Shown here: positions 26,301 through 40,019 of the stretch, piece by piece
How positions within the stretch are numbered: position 1 is the first letter of the stretch
How the letters are laid out: each line of letters starts with the position of its first letter
The notes under the pieces: generated by a model
Database searches by the model: none
The model's input: only the letters and a program-made list of their open reading frames with translations
Told to the model about the DNA's origin: nothing
Origin: Sebastes aleutianus
Taxonomy: Eukaryota > Chordata > Actinopteri > Perciformes > Sebastidae
Assembly: GCA_916700875.1 (NCBI GenBank)
Contig: CAKAKS010000032.1
Location: 16,359,629-16,423,628, forward strand
DNA length: 64,000 nucleotides
Direction of reading: 5' to 3'
Program-made: the position numbers and the translations under genes

Positions 26301-29300
26301 TCTGGAGGTTAGTTACAATAACAAATAGATAGATGGCAATATGTCATATTATGCGGCAAACGCTGCTTTATTTCATGTACGTATCATAACAACGGCTTGT
26401 TACTAGGGCAACAGTTCTCAATAAGTCTGCTAAATAAAACTAAAATTGACCTGACTTGACTTGTGTCTGTACCTTTAGTGCTTCCTCCCTCCAGACCTCC
26501 AGCAGCAGCAGCCACTGCAGACAGTGGGTCACCGCCTGCAGCGCCCCCTGTGGGAGGTCTTCCACCTCTAACCCTCCACCGTCCGACACCCCTGTCCGCT
26601 CATACAGGCTGACGAGCGGGAGGAAAGGCCAATCGGATGGCACGGTGGGACCGGTGAGCTCAGGGAGGAGATGGGAGCTGATATAGGGGTTGCGGCCGAG
26701 GAGAGCGTCTCGTGACGTCAGTACGGACGACTCCAGGTGGGCCAGGTGAGTGAGGAAGCAGCCTCGTATGGATGGCAGCTGGACGCAGGCTTCTCTCAGG
26801 AGAGCGCCGACGGTCTGCAGAGAGGGAGACGTGTGGTGTTGTGTTTGCTCTTGGAGTTTCAGCTCTCCCAGCTCGACGGCCTCAGGTCCTCCGCTGTGGC
26901 CCTCTCTGGAAAGCACACAAATAAACAAAAACTGAGTAATACTGTCAATCCCAAAGTAAACTTAGTGAAGTAAATGTAATCTTACGATATAAAGTCCTTG
27001 CTGAAGATGATGTTGGACAGCAGTTCATGTCCCAGGTATTCACTGCCTGGTAATAACCATGGCAGCAGAACCAGCGCCACCTGGTGGTACAGTGAGGCAT
27101 GCTTGGCTACTTCTGGCTCAATGGGAACCTGAGAAGCAACAAAATGTTTGGTTAGGTGAAAATTGGGATTAGGCATTATTAATGAGAGGTGGATTTGGTT
27201 TGTAACAGAGACTACCACAACCTGAACAAATAGCTAGTTGGGAACAGAAGATAATGTTGCAGACTGACACAAAGCATAAACTGCATGTTTCAGGTCAACA
27301 CAATGTTGTTTATGGAGGTCGAAGTTGGAGCCTACCAGTCTGTGTGCCAGCCGGAGCAGCAGGTAGAGGAGGTGGTGTTCATGACGGAGAAGCCAGGCTC
27401 TGGTGTGAGACAGGGTGGGTGTAGCCTGACTGCAACTTCGCAGGTAAACAATCACAGGTTCTGACAGGAGGAGACCAGTGAACTAGAGAGGGGGAAAGAG
27501 GAGGGAATAGGTGGGATCGTGTGAATGTCACCACAAGATGGCAGCAAAATATATTTTGTTGTGTTCCTGGCTCAGTGTTTAGCCAGACTACACTGGAGGA
27601 TTTTACTGATTAGTTCCTCATCTCAGGCTGAAGGTGTGCTTAGTAGCAGAGGTGGAACCGAGTCATTGTTTTGCAAGTCACAAGTAAGTCTCAAGTCTTT
27701 GCACTCAAGTCCAAAGTCAAGACAGGCAAGTTCTGAGTCCTAAACTTTGAGTTTTGAGTCCTAAATAAGTCATAATGCGCTCTTCACCAAATGTAAAACC
27801 ATTTTAACGACAGAGTAACTGGCGCTCAGTAATGTAACATTAATTCTTCATGGTTTTCTCCTGCAACTTGATTGGATGGATTGATTAACAAAGTGGATCT
27901 GGGGAATTAAATGTAAGATAATCAAATGGAAGTCCCAATAATATTCACCATAAATAAAGAGTCCAGAGTTCAACAAAAAAAAAAACACCACTTTTCGGGG
28001 ATTCAGCAACAAAAGACTGAAGTTTGTTCAGTTCAGTTTTTTCCCCCACAAGTAAATCCTCTTTCCAAACAAATCAATAAAGGATCCTTCAAAAAGTAAA
28101 AAAAAAAACTAAATTGATTGATCGTCTTCGTGCACATACCTTTTAAATAACTTTTTAGGTCAAAAGGCTTTTTTTATTTTGTCAAGTCGAGTCTAAAGTC
28201 ATCAAATTTGTGACTCGAGTCTGTGTCATGTGACTCGAGTCCACACCTCTGCTCAGCAGTGATACAATCTAATGAAAAAACCTGCAGACTCTGTATTCCT
28301 CGGCTCATTATTGTTCGTCCCTGTCCTTACATGATACAAAAAAAAAATACTGCCTAAAGTATTTGAACTTTACCTTGCAGCTGAGGCCTTTGTGGATGCC
28401 TGTGATCGTTTCCAGGAGGAGCCCTAGGCATGTGAGAAGAGGGAAGGGGGAGCTGGGAACAACTAGCCCCGGGCGTTCCCTCCATCCTGGGCAGGCCAAA
28501 CCAGGGAGGCTGGGAGTGGTCTCTGGGCCCAGATGACTGGACTGGACATTGCAGACTACTGAGGAAGACCTGGAGTAAAAATAAATAGTAATAATAATAG
28601 AAAAAGCTGTCAACAAATCAAAGTGCAATTGATAAAGGTCAAGAACTAAAAGTCAAAACAAAGGCAACTGACAATAAGAACTACAATGACTACACAGGTT
28701 TCACAGTAAATCAGACATACTTTAGGTTCTTCATCAGGCCTTGAACAACACGGTGGGACAGCAGGGGGAGGAGAACCTCAGACGTCAGCAGCTCCAGTTC
28801 TTGAAGAGTCTCTACTGGCTTGAAACAGCTCTGATGAAGAGAGTCACTATTATAGTCATTTTAGTTCAACAGTTAGTTTTACAGTTATTGTTCTATGTTA
28901 CATTTTGTTGACATGTAGACTGAGCAAATGACCACTTTAGTTTTACCTCTTAAAAATCTGACGTCCCGACGGCGGGCCCAGCCACTGTTATGTCTTTTAG
29001 AGTTTGTAGGGCTCAGTTTTAGAGCTAGAATGGTATCAACCCAAACATTGCTGCAACAACTTATGAGACATAATGGAGCATGGGGATGAACGTCATATAC
29101 TTCTATCATAATGTCCTAAGCCTTTATATACTTTCACAATTTATTCTAATAAATTATTTTTTATTTCTGATTTAAGACGAGCACAATTTGACACAGCGCT
29201 GAGCTGCATCTCAAATTAATCTTCATGTTCCCACCTTTCAGATGATGTACACCACTTCTATGTGACAACTACTGTTGACATTTTATCTACCCCTGAACAT

Positions 29301-32300
29301 CCCCTGTCCCCCACCTCTACCTCTCTGAATGGTAAGGGGTTCATTTACTATGTGGATTCATGGCTTGGTAAAGCACCGACAGTTCAACCATGTTCATGTG
29401 GATTGATTACCTCAGATATTTTATACTTGTGATTCCACTGTCCTGTCGATCAACTTGAAAGCTAACAATGCATTTGTTATAAAAACTTGATATGTCCTAA
29501 CAAAGCAGCAAGCAGTACCTGTCTGGAGAGCTGGTGGTAGTAAGCTTCTAGGTAGGCCAGGTAAGCTGGTATCACAGTCAGGCTGCTCTCCTTCTGAACT
29601 GGATTATCAAGGCTCTTCACAAAGCCCTTTAAATGTCCCAACAAGGATGCCTGCAACCCTGTGACATGACCCCAAGACACTGGAGGAGGAGGAGGGCACT
29701 CTTCCCCCTGAGAGCTGTAGTAAAAACAGAGATGGTAACATGTGGATAAAAAAAAGGATTCAAGTGTGTTGTGTGATGATTTCACTTTATTCCTCATCTG
29801 TACCTGACCATGCCAGCCTGTAGCTCCTGGTGGCAGCCAGCAGTGTGAGTGACTTGTGTGAGCAGAGAAAGCAGAGCGAGGACCCGCTGGAGCTGCAGAG
29901 GCAACAGAGGATCTGACGGGTCCAGGAGTCTGTGAACCGACTGTAATGCCTTCGCTAAGCCTGGATACAGGTCTCTGTGGGAACATAATGACAGTATAGA
30001 GAAGAAAGAGGAGCACGGTGAGAGAAGAGCAGAGGAGAGGATTAGACGTGTCAATAAGTAGTGTAATTATACTATACTATACAGATTCACTGTCTCTTAT
30101 CAGGCTCTGAATTTAATCCTCTGGGGACTGAGCTATTTTTAACTATTACTGGGGCCTCGACTCTTAATATATAAACGTGTATGAATTTAGTACTGTAAGG
30201 CACAAGCAAGTAATTGATATTGTTTCTTTCAGCACAGCATGGGCTATTTGAATATGTATGCTGCAGGGATATCACATGATATTATAAAAAAAGTATAAGA
30301 CCAAGAAGTCAAAAGAATATATCTATTTACTTTCTGAAGGTCGTGTTGCAGTAGATTTCTAAATGCTCGGGACACAGCAAAGATCACCAATCACGTTTGT
30401 AAATCGGCTATCCGAGTGTGGGATAGGCATATGTAAGATTAGTTAAATGTAACTGCTGACAGTTTGACGGAGAAGTATGCATGGGCATGTAGGCTCTATA
30501 CGTGTGGGTGTGCAGATGAATATTGATGTGCATATGTGTGCAGATGTCTTAAATCTGTACTTGTGGAAGGGTATACACGGTCACATACTTTAGAAAGTGA
30601 GGATTGAGAATCTCCTTTCGCCAGAGGACTGAGTTATGACCCACAAGTACTGCAGCATGCGCATGCCTCTTTTCATGCATATGCATACTGTATATACTAT
30701 ACATGTATATAAAAACGGGTAAAGGGTGTTAGGTACACATATCTGTAAAGTGTTGTATACACTGTGATATTGCCTTTTCCAAATAATAATAAAGCCATCA
30801 TTTGTGCAGTGCTTTGAGCACAGTTCACCACCTAATATTATCCTGTGATTGGAGAGGAGAGAGCCAACATGTCTGCCAGAAATCTCATTCACCAAAACAG
30901 TAATGTTAAAGAGTTGTTTGTATAGTCGGCATTAGATAAATAAGTACATAAACATCGAAATATCGCTTTTATTATTTTTGGAAAGTATCCAAAAAATACC
31001 ACAGTGTTTCCTTCATGGATTACTAAGCCTCTGGATGGATTACAGGAACAAGTGATGGCTTGTTGTAACGGAGGATCGGTGCGCTGCAGGACAGTTTTTA
31101 GAGTATGTCGCTATTAACATTCATTACAGAGATATTATTAAAAGTATGAATGAGTTCTTTTGAATTCGCCGGCGACTGCCACGTCCACAAACTACTTAAA
31201 ACTCCTGAGAAGGAATCCTTCTGCCCCTGGTGGCCAGCTTGAATGTTTTAACTTACATGTATAGTTTGCAGGCCTGTCCGTAGCCGGCTGCCACAGCCCA
31301 CAGCCTGTAGGCCTCAGTGGTGATCCTGAGGGCCTCGGTCGGTTCCAGCAGCAGCTCACTGGGCTCAGCACTGAGCAGACAAGGCAGACGCTCCCTCACT
31401 CCGAGAGAGTTTAACTGGGAAGAGGAGAGAAAAAGGTATGCTGGGAATAATGGAATAATTCAGATTAAAAACTGGATAATTATTATATGGTACTTATCGT
31501 GAGCAGAGGTTATAAATACAATACAAGTATTTTACAGACAGTCATAACTATAAGTAATCCCAAAGGTTGGATTTCAGACCAATGCACAACAAATGACTTA
31601 CTACTTTCATATACAGTATGCTAGGCTGCATCAGTATAGACACAGTTCATCCAGCTAGTTACGACTTCTCTGAAACATACAGTTATTCTAATATATCATC
31701 AAGCAATTAAACACTGTTGCAGCGGCACTTACCAGTCTGGCACAAGCATGTCTGCCAGAGGTAGCCAATACTCTCAGCAGCTTCATGGCGCTGGCCAGTG
31801 GGACTCCATAAACAGACTGACGGAGGGGAGAACATGGCGCCGTCCAGGAAGCGGGAAGGAACTCTGACAACACCGTCTCCATCAAGCGAGGACAGTCAAG
31901 CACCTGAGAGTGAAATGCAATTTGACTGAATTTGGCACGAAGAAGAATATAGATAATAAATAATTATACTACAAGCATGGCAGACAGATTCAGAGACTGT
32001 TGTTGTTGCTACCTGGGTGGCAGATGAGGAGGAGTGCCTAGCGATACGAGTCAGGATCTGTAGGACGTGCTGGACCACTCGAGGAGAAGGTCGGAGCACC
32101 TCGAGGATGTAGCGCAGCCTGGGGAGCAGTTTCATCTTTAACAGACCCTGAAACACGAACAGAAATCACAGAGAGACAACAATAATCATTCAACCTTCAT
32201 CTACAACATACAGTATGCATCTCCGCTAAAATCGTACTATTTAAAACACTTCAACACACCAACTATGTAATGGCAAGTGTATTGCTCAGGACTCAAGGAA

Positions 32301-35300
32301 GTGCAGTGTGTTGAATGAGAAGTTGTTAGGATGAACGGTTCTTGAGAAAGCTGCAAGCAGCAACACGAGGTGTAAAGCAATCGTCCCGTTCTGAACACGC
32401 ACATTTTGAACAGGCACGTTTTCAACAGGCACGTTTTCAACAGGCACTAGTACATTATAAATCTGAAAAAGCCACGGAAAACCAGTAAAACGTAAACATG
32501 TTTACCATGGCAACATCCTGTCTGGCCACATCATGATCGGTCTTCCTCTCTTCCTTCTCCTTAGCGGTCAACTTCATACATTCAGGCAGCCCTTCGTCCT
32601 CCTCTTCTTCCTCCTCCTGAGCAGACGGTTGCAGAGGGAAGGAGGCCAGGCCGCGAAACCAGGAGAAGGTGCAGTCCAAACACTCCTGAGAGGGCAAACA
32701 ATTTAGATATGAACAAGAGGGACTAGACGTTGGATTTGGATAATGTAACGGACAACCAATGTGTATCATCTCCTCTACAAATCAGGTTTATGAACTTCCT
32801 AATCAAACTGAAACAATCACATGAAAAAGACTGAAGGTTTTAATGGCATGCTGTAGTGCTTCAAGTTGTCTTACCTCATCCTCTGCACACACAAGGAGTG
32901 CTTTAAGTGCATGCACAGCTGCAGACAACACTCCCTCCACACCGTCGTCCAACGCAAATCGGAGCAGGAAGAGCAGGCCGGCGTCCAGCAGAGTAGTCAC
33001 CACGCTGCCTTTCAGAACTGACAGGTACTCCCCGGCACGTGCCTACAGGGTAAGAATTGCAGCCACATGAGTGACTACAGACGTGTGACTACAGACGTGT
33101 GACTACAGACGTGTGACTACAGACGTGTGCCTCAGCAGCGACACTGTGTGTTTTTTGTTTGCTTACCTTTGAGAGGATGTTGGCGAGAGTGCCGAGGGCC
33201 AGACTCCTCTGCTGGTTGAGCTGACTCCGAGACAGCAGGAAGAGTTCCTGCAGGGAGTAACCTGCCCGCTGCAGACAAATCCTCAATGTCAAGAATAAAA
33301 CCATTACAGAGAAAAAGACCTGGAGCCCCGTCTAAAGAGCTAACTTTGAGATTAATCTCACGAAGACGCTTCACTTTTTTACAGGTCACATAAAAAGTGT
33401 CATGACACTCTGTCAAAGCTAAAGTGGAAATGTTCGAGGCTATCGGATTCAAACCTCCTCACAGATATGCTCTCTGAACGAAATATAATCAATACTTCTA
33501 CATGAAGCAAAACACTGCATTCAAATGAATAACACAGGAAATTAAAAGGACTGTTCCGGCAACAATGAGCCACCATAATGACATTTATATGTACAGGTGA
33601 AGTTCAGAACTAATCAGAATATAACTGCAGTTAGCTGGTACTGCTATTGTGCTTTGTGAGCCAAACACAGTTATTGAATAGAATAGACCTGAATATGTCG
33701 TATATATTAGGAATGCACCGATCGGGCCGATACTGACTCAAATAGATGGATCGGATATCGGTGACAATTTTATGATTATATACTATATACATTATATACT
33801 TGTAATTTGTATTCCTGTTTAAGTTTTGACCACTTTGTTGCTGCATTAAAAAGGTTTACACTTGAGAGGTAATTCCTGTTCATTTTGAAGAATATTTACC
33901 AAGTTGCCAAGTTGTACGATTTATTATTTTAATAAGAAGCTGACTAATATACACCGTATACCTGCGTATACCCTGCACTACACCACTGCTTAGATGACAA
34001 GCTAAACGTTACCTAGAACTAGATATCCTCAGATTACCATAGATTATGTTAGGGCTGTCCCGAATACCATTTTTTGGGCTTCGAAGCTTCGGTGAATAAA
34101 GAATAATGTTGTGGGATTATTCCTTATTTCACGAGTTATTTTGGGATTTATACATTATTATTACATGCTTATATATAAGAAATAAAAACAAAATTAAAAA
34201 CGAAGCTCTCGAGTAGTGATTTGGAGTTTGAATACCACGGCAACGGTTGCTGCCTCGAAGCTCTCACTCCACTCGACCATAAAATATGCAGGTTGTACAA
34301 CAAACTGGCAGCCGCTTGTTGTGAAGTAAACGCGATGGAACGGGGGAGGGAGAGTGCGATATCTAGTGGCTGAATGTCATCAATGTTATCAATAAGCACC
34401 TTTAATAAAAGACATTTATTTTAGTTGTTTGACTTATTGCCTACTGACCTCAGGCTCCTCTCCGTGGTGGTGCAGGCCTAAATGGGTGGGCAGATCCTCA
34501 GTGGGTGGAATCAAGGTCCCTGCAAAGTCAAACCGAGCCTGCATGGCCTATCAGGACACAGAACCACAGAATGTGTTGGCTCAATGCAGAAAAGATTTGA
34601 TTTGAAATGAATGAAAACAGCATCTTACTGGTATTGTAAGAAATATCTCCTTACCTTCTTGGTTCCTTTCCTTCTGGGTGCAGGCAGGTCTCTCATCCAC
34701 TCCAGCTTCTCTGGCTCCAGCTTATCCATGTGGACCCAGTCCTTCTGAGGCTTCAGCAGCAGGTCTTCCTCTGAATTCACACACACAGAGAGAAGGGCTG
34801 TATGATTGCTTGTAATAATTGGTACAACTGCCATCTGTTGTAGCCAGTACAGATAAAAGTGACAACACCAACATGTGCGCCACACACTGCACTCACTGCC
34901 CTCTACTGCCCACGGCTATCATTACAGATTCTTTGTCAGGGGATGAGGCGTCGCTTGGTTATTTATTCTCAATCCAAAACAAGTTGTTTTCTCTAAACAG
35001 GAAGGCGGAGGAGGCAATGAATCATCTTTGCAAAGAAAAAAAGTCAATCTCTCTGACACAAATGTATTGAGAATGGTCCTTGTGACTGAAACTCTTTTTA
35101 AATAAATCAATGCAGACGTGGTGAGTGTGTGCGGGAATTGTTTTCTTTGGAATTGGATCTTTGAGGGAATTGATTCCCTGCACCACAAAGGAGAAAAAGC
35201 AAGTGGTGTGCGTGTTGCCTTCTACTCGTCTAATAAATCATCTTCGGCCAGAATGAAAGAATGACAAAACCAGCTCTCTTCATAACATTTTTTTTGGAAA

Positions 35301-38300
35301 ATAGATGATGTTATAAAATGATGTGCAAGTTCTGCCTTCATAGGATCCATTAGCAACACTGTCATCAGAACTGGGAGGATTCCTTGAATGATCTGCAGTA
35401 ACTTAATTGCAGAGAGTGGATTCATCTGGCTCAGTCGGGCCTTTCTGCTAATCACACAAAGTGAAGTCAATGATCAGCGTTATGTCGGGATTTTAGCCAT
35501 GCAGCAGAAGCATCGCACACTAGCTATACAATTACAGAATGGATGCTTGGGAGAAAGGGGAGAAAGTGAGGTGAGTGAGATACATCAGGAGGGAGATGGA
35601 GGCAGAGAAAGCTGGCAGATGTGATGGTCTTCTTGACAGTGGCACATTTAGGGCTTCTCCCTCAAAATATAGCACTAACTGAATAATTTGACAGCCTCAG
35701 AAAGAAGGTTGCAATTTAACAGTGGTGAAAGAAATATTCAGATCCTTGACTTAAGTAAAAAAAACAATACCACACACAAACAGGTCTGAGGAGGCAAGAA
35801 GTGATGTGAAATATTATATAACTTAGTCATCCACATAACTTTAATGCTGTTGGTTTATTTATATCTCCAGCAGCAGCAGAGACCAGGAACAACTGACAAG
35901 GTAGACGTGATTTTAAATCCATCATACCCGTCACAGCAGGTGGTGGTGATGGTTGCAGTTCTTCCTCCTCCTCTCCTTCCATCTCTACTTCTTGGGGTTT
36001 CTGAAGCAGCACAGCAGCACCGGAGGAGTCTGACTCTCTGCTCACATTTTCAAGAGGAGAATGGTCCTTGCTGCTTTTGCCCCGGGGTTGTTTGGATGCG
36101 GAGGCAGAGGACGCGGCGCTCTGGGCTTTGCGAGATCTAACAAAGTCCACCAGTCTAGGATCTGGGAAGCAGAAATAATCGTGTTATACGCAGTGGTACC
36201 AACAAAATGTACTATACTAGTTAGGATACAAACTCAACACACATCACGTCTTCATCTCAACATATATTATACTAATTAACTATCATGTGGACAACATCAT
36301 TACCTAAAAGGGCTGGGACAATACACCTATCTCCCTATTTGATACCATCACGATACTTTGGTGCCGATTCGATATGTATTGCGAATCTTAAGTATTGCGA
36401 TTCGATTTATTGCGATACTTTGAAAAATACCAAAATAATACAGTAAAAATGTTTGATTTTCAGCATGTATCTAGTCAGAGATGTCCTGAAGTCAAATATA
36501 TCAGTCATTGTCTGGCATTATTTCTAATAAAAAAATTCCAGCAACCCAAAAATTAAGGAATAAAGACATCTCCCTCACAAATTAGTGGTATTTTCTTTTT
36601 AATTTATAAGGGACATGTAATATTGTGTACTTCCGGTGAATATAATCCAATCTATCTTATTTCCATATATGTATTTTGTATATACGGTTCCCTTTGTTAT
36701 TTTGAAACACGTGTATACTTCCTCTAACTTCTCCAAGGTGGTCTCTAGCTCTCCCGTCAGCTCCGTTCTCTTTATACATCCATGGTCAGCTCCATCGGGG
36801 CCGTTTCAATGCATTTAACATAAATGTCAGTATATGGGTGCTCTACAGTTGTAGCGTCGGCTGATTTGACCACAGAGATGAGAGTGACGGCCGGCTTCAC
36901 CGCACGTTACCGCAATACGATAACGTTTCCTGTCCAGAGTTAGCATGCAGCTTGAGCCATCATGTCTAGCTCTGCTTTTCCTACAATGTGTGAAACCCAA
37001 AGTGTTTCCATACTTTACTGTACGTGTAGTGTTTACCACTCTGGTTTCAAAATGTGAGGGTGCAGGTCGTATGGTAGGTACGCATGTGGACCCTCCGTTG
37101 TTTTGTACTTCCTCATTGCGGCCAGCTGCGGTTTGTTTTGGTTGACGGATACGCAACAGATATAACGCCACGTTACTCAGACTTCAACAATAAAAGCGAT
37201 AACTTCCTTCTACCTCCACGTAGACTCAAATGAAGCAAATATATGGATTCTGACATTAAAAATCAATAAAAAAAAGAAATCACGATACATAGGTGAATAG
37301 ATTTTTTTCCCCACCCCTACCTACCGAGCTGAGATAAGAGTTTCTTCTGCTCCTGTAGTATCTCAGACTGAGACATGGCCTGGACCTTAGCCTGGTTCTC
37401 CCTGTGGATCCTCATGGTCTCTGCTGAGCTACCTGGGCCCCCAAGCCCCTGACCAGACAGCAGACTGGGACCTGAGACTGAGTGGAGAGGAGAGGAGAGA
37501 GGAGACAAAGATAATGTGAAGAGGGGGTTCTGTGAAGAAAGCTGTTTTACCACAGACCGAGTCCAACATATCCGCTGACATATGAAATACATTTACTTAC
37601 GATCATCTGCAGCACCAAGCTGATCTGTATCCATGCTGGTCTCAGGAGGCAGGTTCTGCTCTCGGTGTTCAGGTGCACAATGTAAAGGTGTTTTTCCCTC
37701 CTTTAGTCTCTGAGCTGCAATCTGACGTGCAAAGATACTCTTCTTTCCACCAGCTGAAGACAGTGGCGCCTGGTCGTAAGGATGAATAAACTTTAAAAAT
37801 CAAGTTACATTACCATGTGCGAGTATGGACAAAAAGCTTGAATAATAAATCTTTTAAAGTATGTTTGAAGTAATATGTAATTCTGTACATAAAGAGAAGC
37901 TATTTGTATTAATTGTTAATGGCCAGAGTTTGTTGTCATTTTTATAATTTAAAGGGTTTATACATCTTAAGAATCATTTATGAAGAGTGGGCATTAATGC
38001 CTTTTTACCTGACTGCTGGTTTCTGAGCGGTGCATCACTTTAGGGAAAGCCAAGCCTGTAAATGCTGGTAGAGATATGGGAGTAGAGCTGGTATCTCTCT
38101 CCTTAAAACAAAGAATATTGTTACAGATCCATTGGTGAAATAATAAATAAAAAAACTGTGAATTATGTCAAGCTAAACATGATACCGGCAAACTTGGATA
38201 ACTGAGAAAATCTGCTGAACAAAATGTAAGCGACACGCTGGATGCATGTATACTTGGAGAGGTCCAACAGGGAAAATAAGCTACTTCATTTAGCTGACGG

Positions 38301-39350
38301 TCACTGATTCGCACTTTGCATTCTTTTACAACAGGTACTTACAACGATCCTGGAGAGAACAGCAGTGACGTGAGTGTCGTGCCTGTCCAGCTTCTCCCCA
38401 GCATCCTCATGCTCGAAAGTGACACGACTGGCTTTAAAGCGAGACTTCTTAGGAGGGGCTGGCGTCAGAGACGGGAGTTGGTCAGGAAGATCTAGAGGAA
38501 ACACACAAATTAAACATTAGGTATTAAATAACCTTACTATGAAGGGGTTGCCTTTCTCCCTTTTCACTGGGCTGTTCCCCAAAATTAACAGTGTTTTAAT
38601 GTCTGCTTAATTATCAATTTCCGTCCAATGTTTCAGTTTAATACATTATCAGTTAAGGTGTATAAATAACACAAGATTGTTTAGTTTGTTTTATGGGTTC
38701 ATAGGATTTTTTTTGTTCTGCCTGGGATGTTGGGGTAGATCTGACAAGTGAAAATTGGTGCCTTCAAATGGGGTCGTGTTTACCGTGTTTACGAGATGAG
38801 TCCATATGAACACCCCCCTCTTGTGGTATTCACGACCTCGTAAGTGGGAAGTTTCTGAAAGCTCCGAGTTCACGGGTTGTGACGTGTTTGTTGACGTTGT
38901 CAGAAATGGCGGAGGCCATGGAAATTCATTTTTCGGCACATAATAAGTTAATATATTGTAATTTTAGTCGTTTCTTCATAATTTTATAATGTGTCTGAGG
39001 AAAATGTTGATATTCCCAATGGCCTCATCTTTTTCCTCTGTCATTATGCCTTTAAATTTCCTGCATTATCTTATCTTATCTTATCTTATCTTATCTTATC
39101 TTATCTTATCTTATCTTAATAAAAAAAGGGAAAATAAACAGACACATCTCTTACCTTCTATGGTGACAACATCCTTGTGTCTCCCTTCATCCTCCCCGTT
39201 ATCTTCCCCTCCTTCTCCCCCAGCCTCGCCTCTCCTCTTGTCAGGTCTGCGGACCACATTGGCAGCAGACGGGGCGCCGGATGTCAGAAACTTCTCCTGT
39301 TCTCTTAGGAGGTCTGCCTCAGAGTCAGTTGGCTTGGGACGCCGCAACAT
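23392..39350 (-). CDS. rpap1: RNA polymerase II-associated protein 1, 26 coding exons
   Basis: RPAP1 binds RNA polymerase II and supports its assembly/nuclear import and its contact with Mediator. Coding exons, 5' to 3': 39350-39155, 38491-38343, 38101-38009, 37769-37601, 37477-37325, 36161-35928, 34770-34655, 34547-34449, 33268-33167, 33042-32875, 32685-32506, 32147-32013, 31903-31733, 31414-31257, 29974-29804, 29714-29519, 28830-28721, 28569-28374, 27482-27336, 27128-26986, 26905-26473, 26281-26163, 26070-25839, 25632-25456, 24908-24852, 23541-23392. All junctions are GT/AG and in phase, giving 1,417 residues (human 1,393). The start MLRRPKPTDSEADLL and the RPAP1_N region (about 222-270, ENQAKVQAM...EILQEQKKLLSQL) match the family. 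So do the RPAP1_C region (about 371-437, DLPTHLGLHHHGEE) and C-terminal blocks such as AVSFGDRLFG and RPRWCP-like KPRWCP. The ATG lies seven bases inside its exon, after an acceptor, so at least one untranslated exon lies upstream. The donor of intron 22 is GTCTGA, weak at +3. Confidence 0.96.
23681..23800. repeat. Dispersed fish repeat in last rpap1 intron
   Basis: TGTTTTGTGAGGTCACGGTG and CATCCTTGAGTCCAAGTGGA belong to a very common teleost repeat. A second, differently truncated copy is at about 24,120-24,310. Confidence 0.6.
24120..24310. repeat. Second copy of the fish repeat in last rpap1 intron
   Basis: It carries ATCCTAGAGTCCAAGTGGAA, TTTGTGCCAAATTTGAAGAC, TGAGATATCGCATTCACGAG and GACGTATGGACAAACAACCC, the usual order for this family. 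Confidence 0.65.
24359..24442. repeat. Perfect 84-bp palindrome
   Basis: 40-bp arms (24359-24398 and 24403-24442) pair without mismatch around a 4-base loop, AAAA. It lies in the last rpap1 intron, just after the repeat copy ending near 24,310. Confidence 0.95.
27647..28251. mobile_element. hAT-type MITE in an rpap1 intron (CAGAGGTGG termini)
   Basis: It opens CAGAGGTGGAACCGAGTC and closes GACTCGAGTCCACACCTCTG. Imperfect 8-bp flanks CTTAGTAG and CTCAGCAG fit an old hAT duplication. The interior has many copies of CAAGTC-like words, typical of this element. Confidence 0.8.
33712..33960. mobile_element. Fragment of GGAATGCACCGATC-type DNA transposon
   Basis: The terminus TAGGAATGCACCGATCGGGC followed by GATCGGATATCGGTGA is a familiar fish transposon end. 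It lies in an rpap1 intron; the other end was not identified. Confidence 0.5.
34055..34400. mobile_element. Transposon fragment, also seen near 46,790-47,010
   Basis: It opens TTAGGGCTGTCCCGAATACC. Its inner part (TTGTTGTGAAGTAAACGCGA and TATCTAGTGGCTGAATGTCA) is matched in inverted orientation at about 46,830-46,910. Confidence 0.6.
35720..35775. mobile_element. Terminal fragment of CAGTGGTGGAAA-type hAT element
   Basis: CAGTGGTGAAAGAAATATTC followed by AGATCCTTGACTTAAGTA is a standard end of this fish family. Only one end is seen; it lies in rpap1 intron 6. Confidence 0.55.
36308..37318. mobile_element. 1-kb DNA transposon filling most of rpap1 intron 5
   Basis: The left end reads GGGCTGGGACAATACACCTA ... 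CACGATAC. The right end reads GTATCGTG inverted, then TTCACCTAT-type sequence ending CCCCACCCC, giving imperfect inverted ends. The right end stops six bases before exon 5. A related piece sits inverted in lrr1 intron 3. Confidence 0.65.
38750..39065. mobile_element. GTGCCTTCAAATG-family element in rpap1 intron 1
   Basis: It shares long stretches with 17,740-18,000 (CAGAAATGGCGGAGGCC, GTCTGAGGAAAATGTTGATA). Its first 60 bases match, inverted, 7,610-7,668. Confidence 0.75.
39066..39115. repeat. (TTATC)10 microsatellite
   Basis: Ten perfect TTATC units, directly joined to the preceding element and about 40 bp from rpap1 coding exon 1. Confidence 0.97.
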
Positions 39351-39416
39351 CCCTCTCTGAAGGAAACAAAAGATTATATTAAATACTGTTATGTCTAATT
39401 TCTAATTTACCTATCC

Positions 39417-40019
39417 CATGGGTCAGCAACCTTTACTATCAAAAGAGCCATTTTAGGTAAAAAAACAAAACAACAACAAATCTGTTTGGAGCCGCAAAAC
39501 ATTTGAGCATTGTGATGAAGGTAACACAGTTTATAATCTAAGTATATAGTATATTAGTCTAATGCAGTGAGGGCCAAAGTGCAAATGTACTACGGAGTAT
39601 TAGGGCCACATTGAGGGGAAAACATCTGAGATTTCCAGAATAAAGTCATAATTTTACAAGAAAAAAAACAATATTACGAAATAAAGTCATAACTTTACAA
39701 GAAAAAAAGAAAATAACTCGTAAAATTACTACTTTATAATATGAACTTTATTCTCATAGTACTACGACTTCTTTTCTCATAAACTTGTGACTTTATTTTT
39801 GTAATATTATGACTTTATTCTCGAAATCTCAGATTTATATTGTTTTCCTCAATGTGGCTCTAATACTCCATCGTACCATAGACCTACAACAATGATAAAT
39901 AAAAATGAAAATGTAAACAAAACAGTGATTCATTTCCATTTTAATAAATCCACATGGAGCCACTGGAGAGGAGCTAAAGAGCCTCATGTGGCTCCAGAGC
40001 CGCAGGTTGCTGACCCCTG
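39417..40019. mobile_element. hAT-like element upstream of rpap1 start
   Basis: It opens CATGGGTCAGCAACCTTTAC and closes GGTTGCTGACCCCTG. A truncated second copy is at 49,561-49,822. It lies between the rpap1 start exon and the likely upstream untranslated exon. Confidence 0.75.

Noticed and set aside
25859..26332. 157-residue plus-strand ORF
   Set aside because: It is antisense to rpap1 coding exons 22 and 23, which are supported by family similarity and phase.
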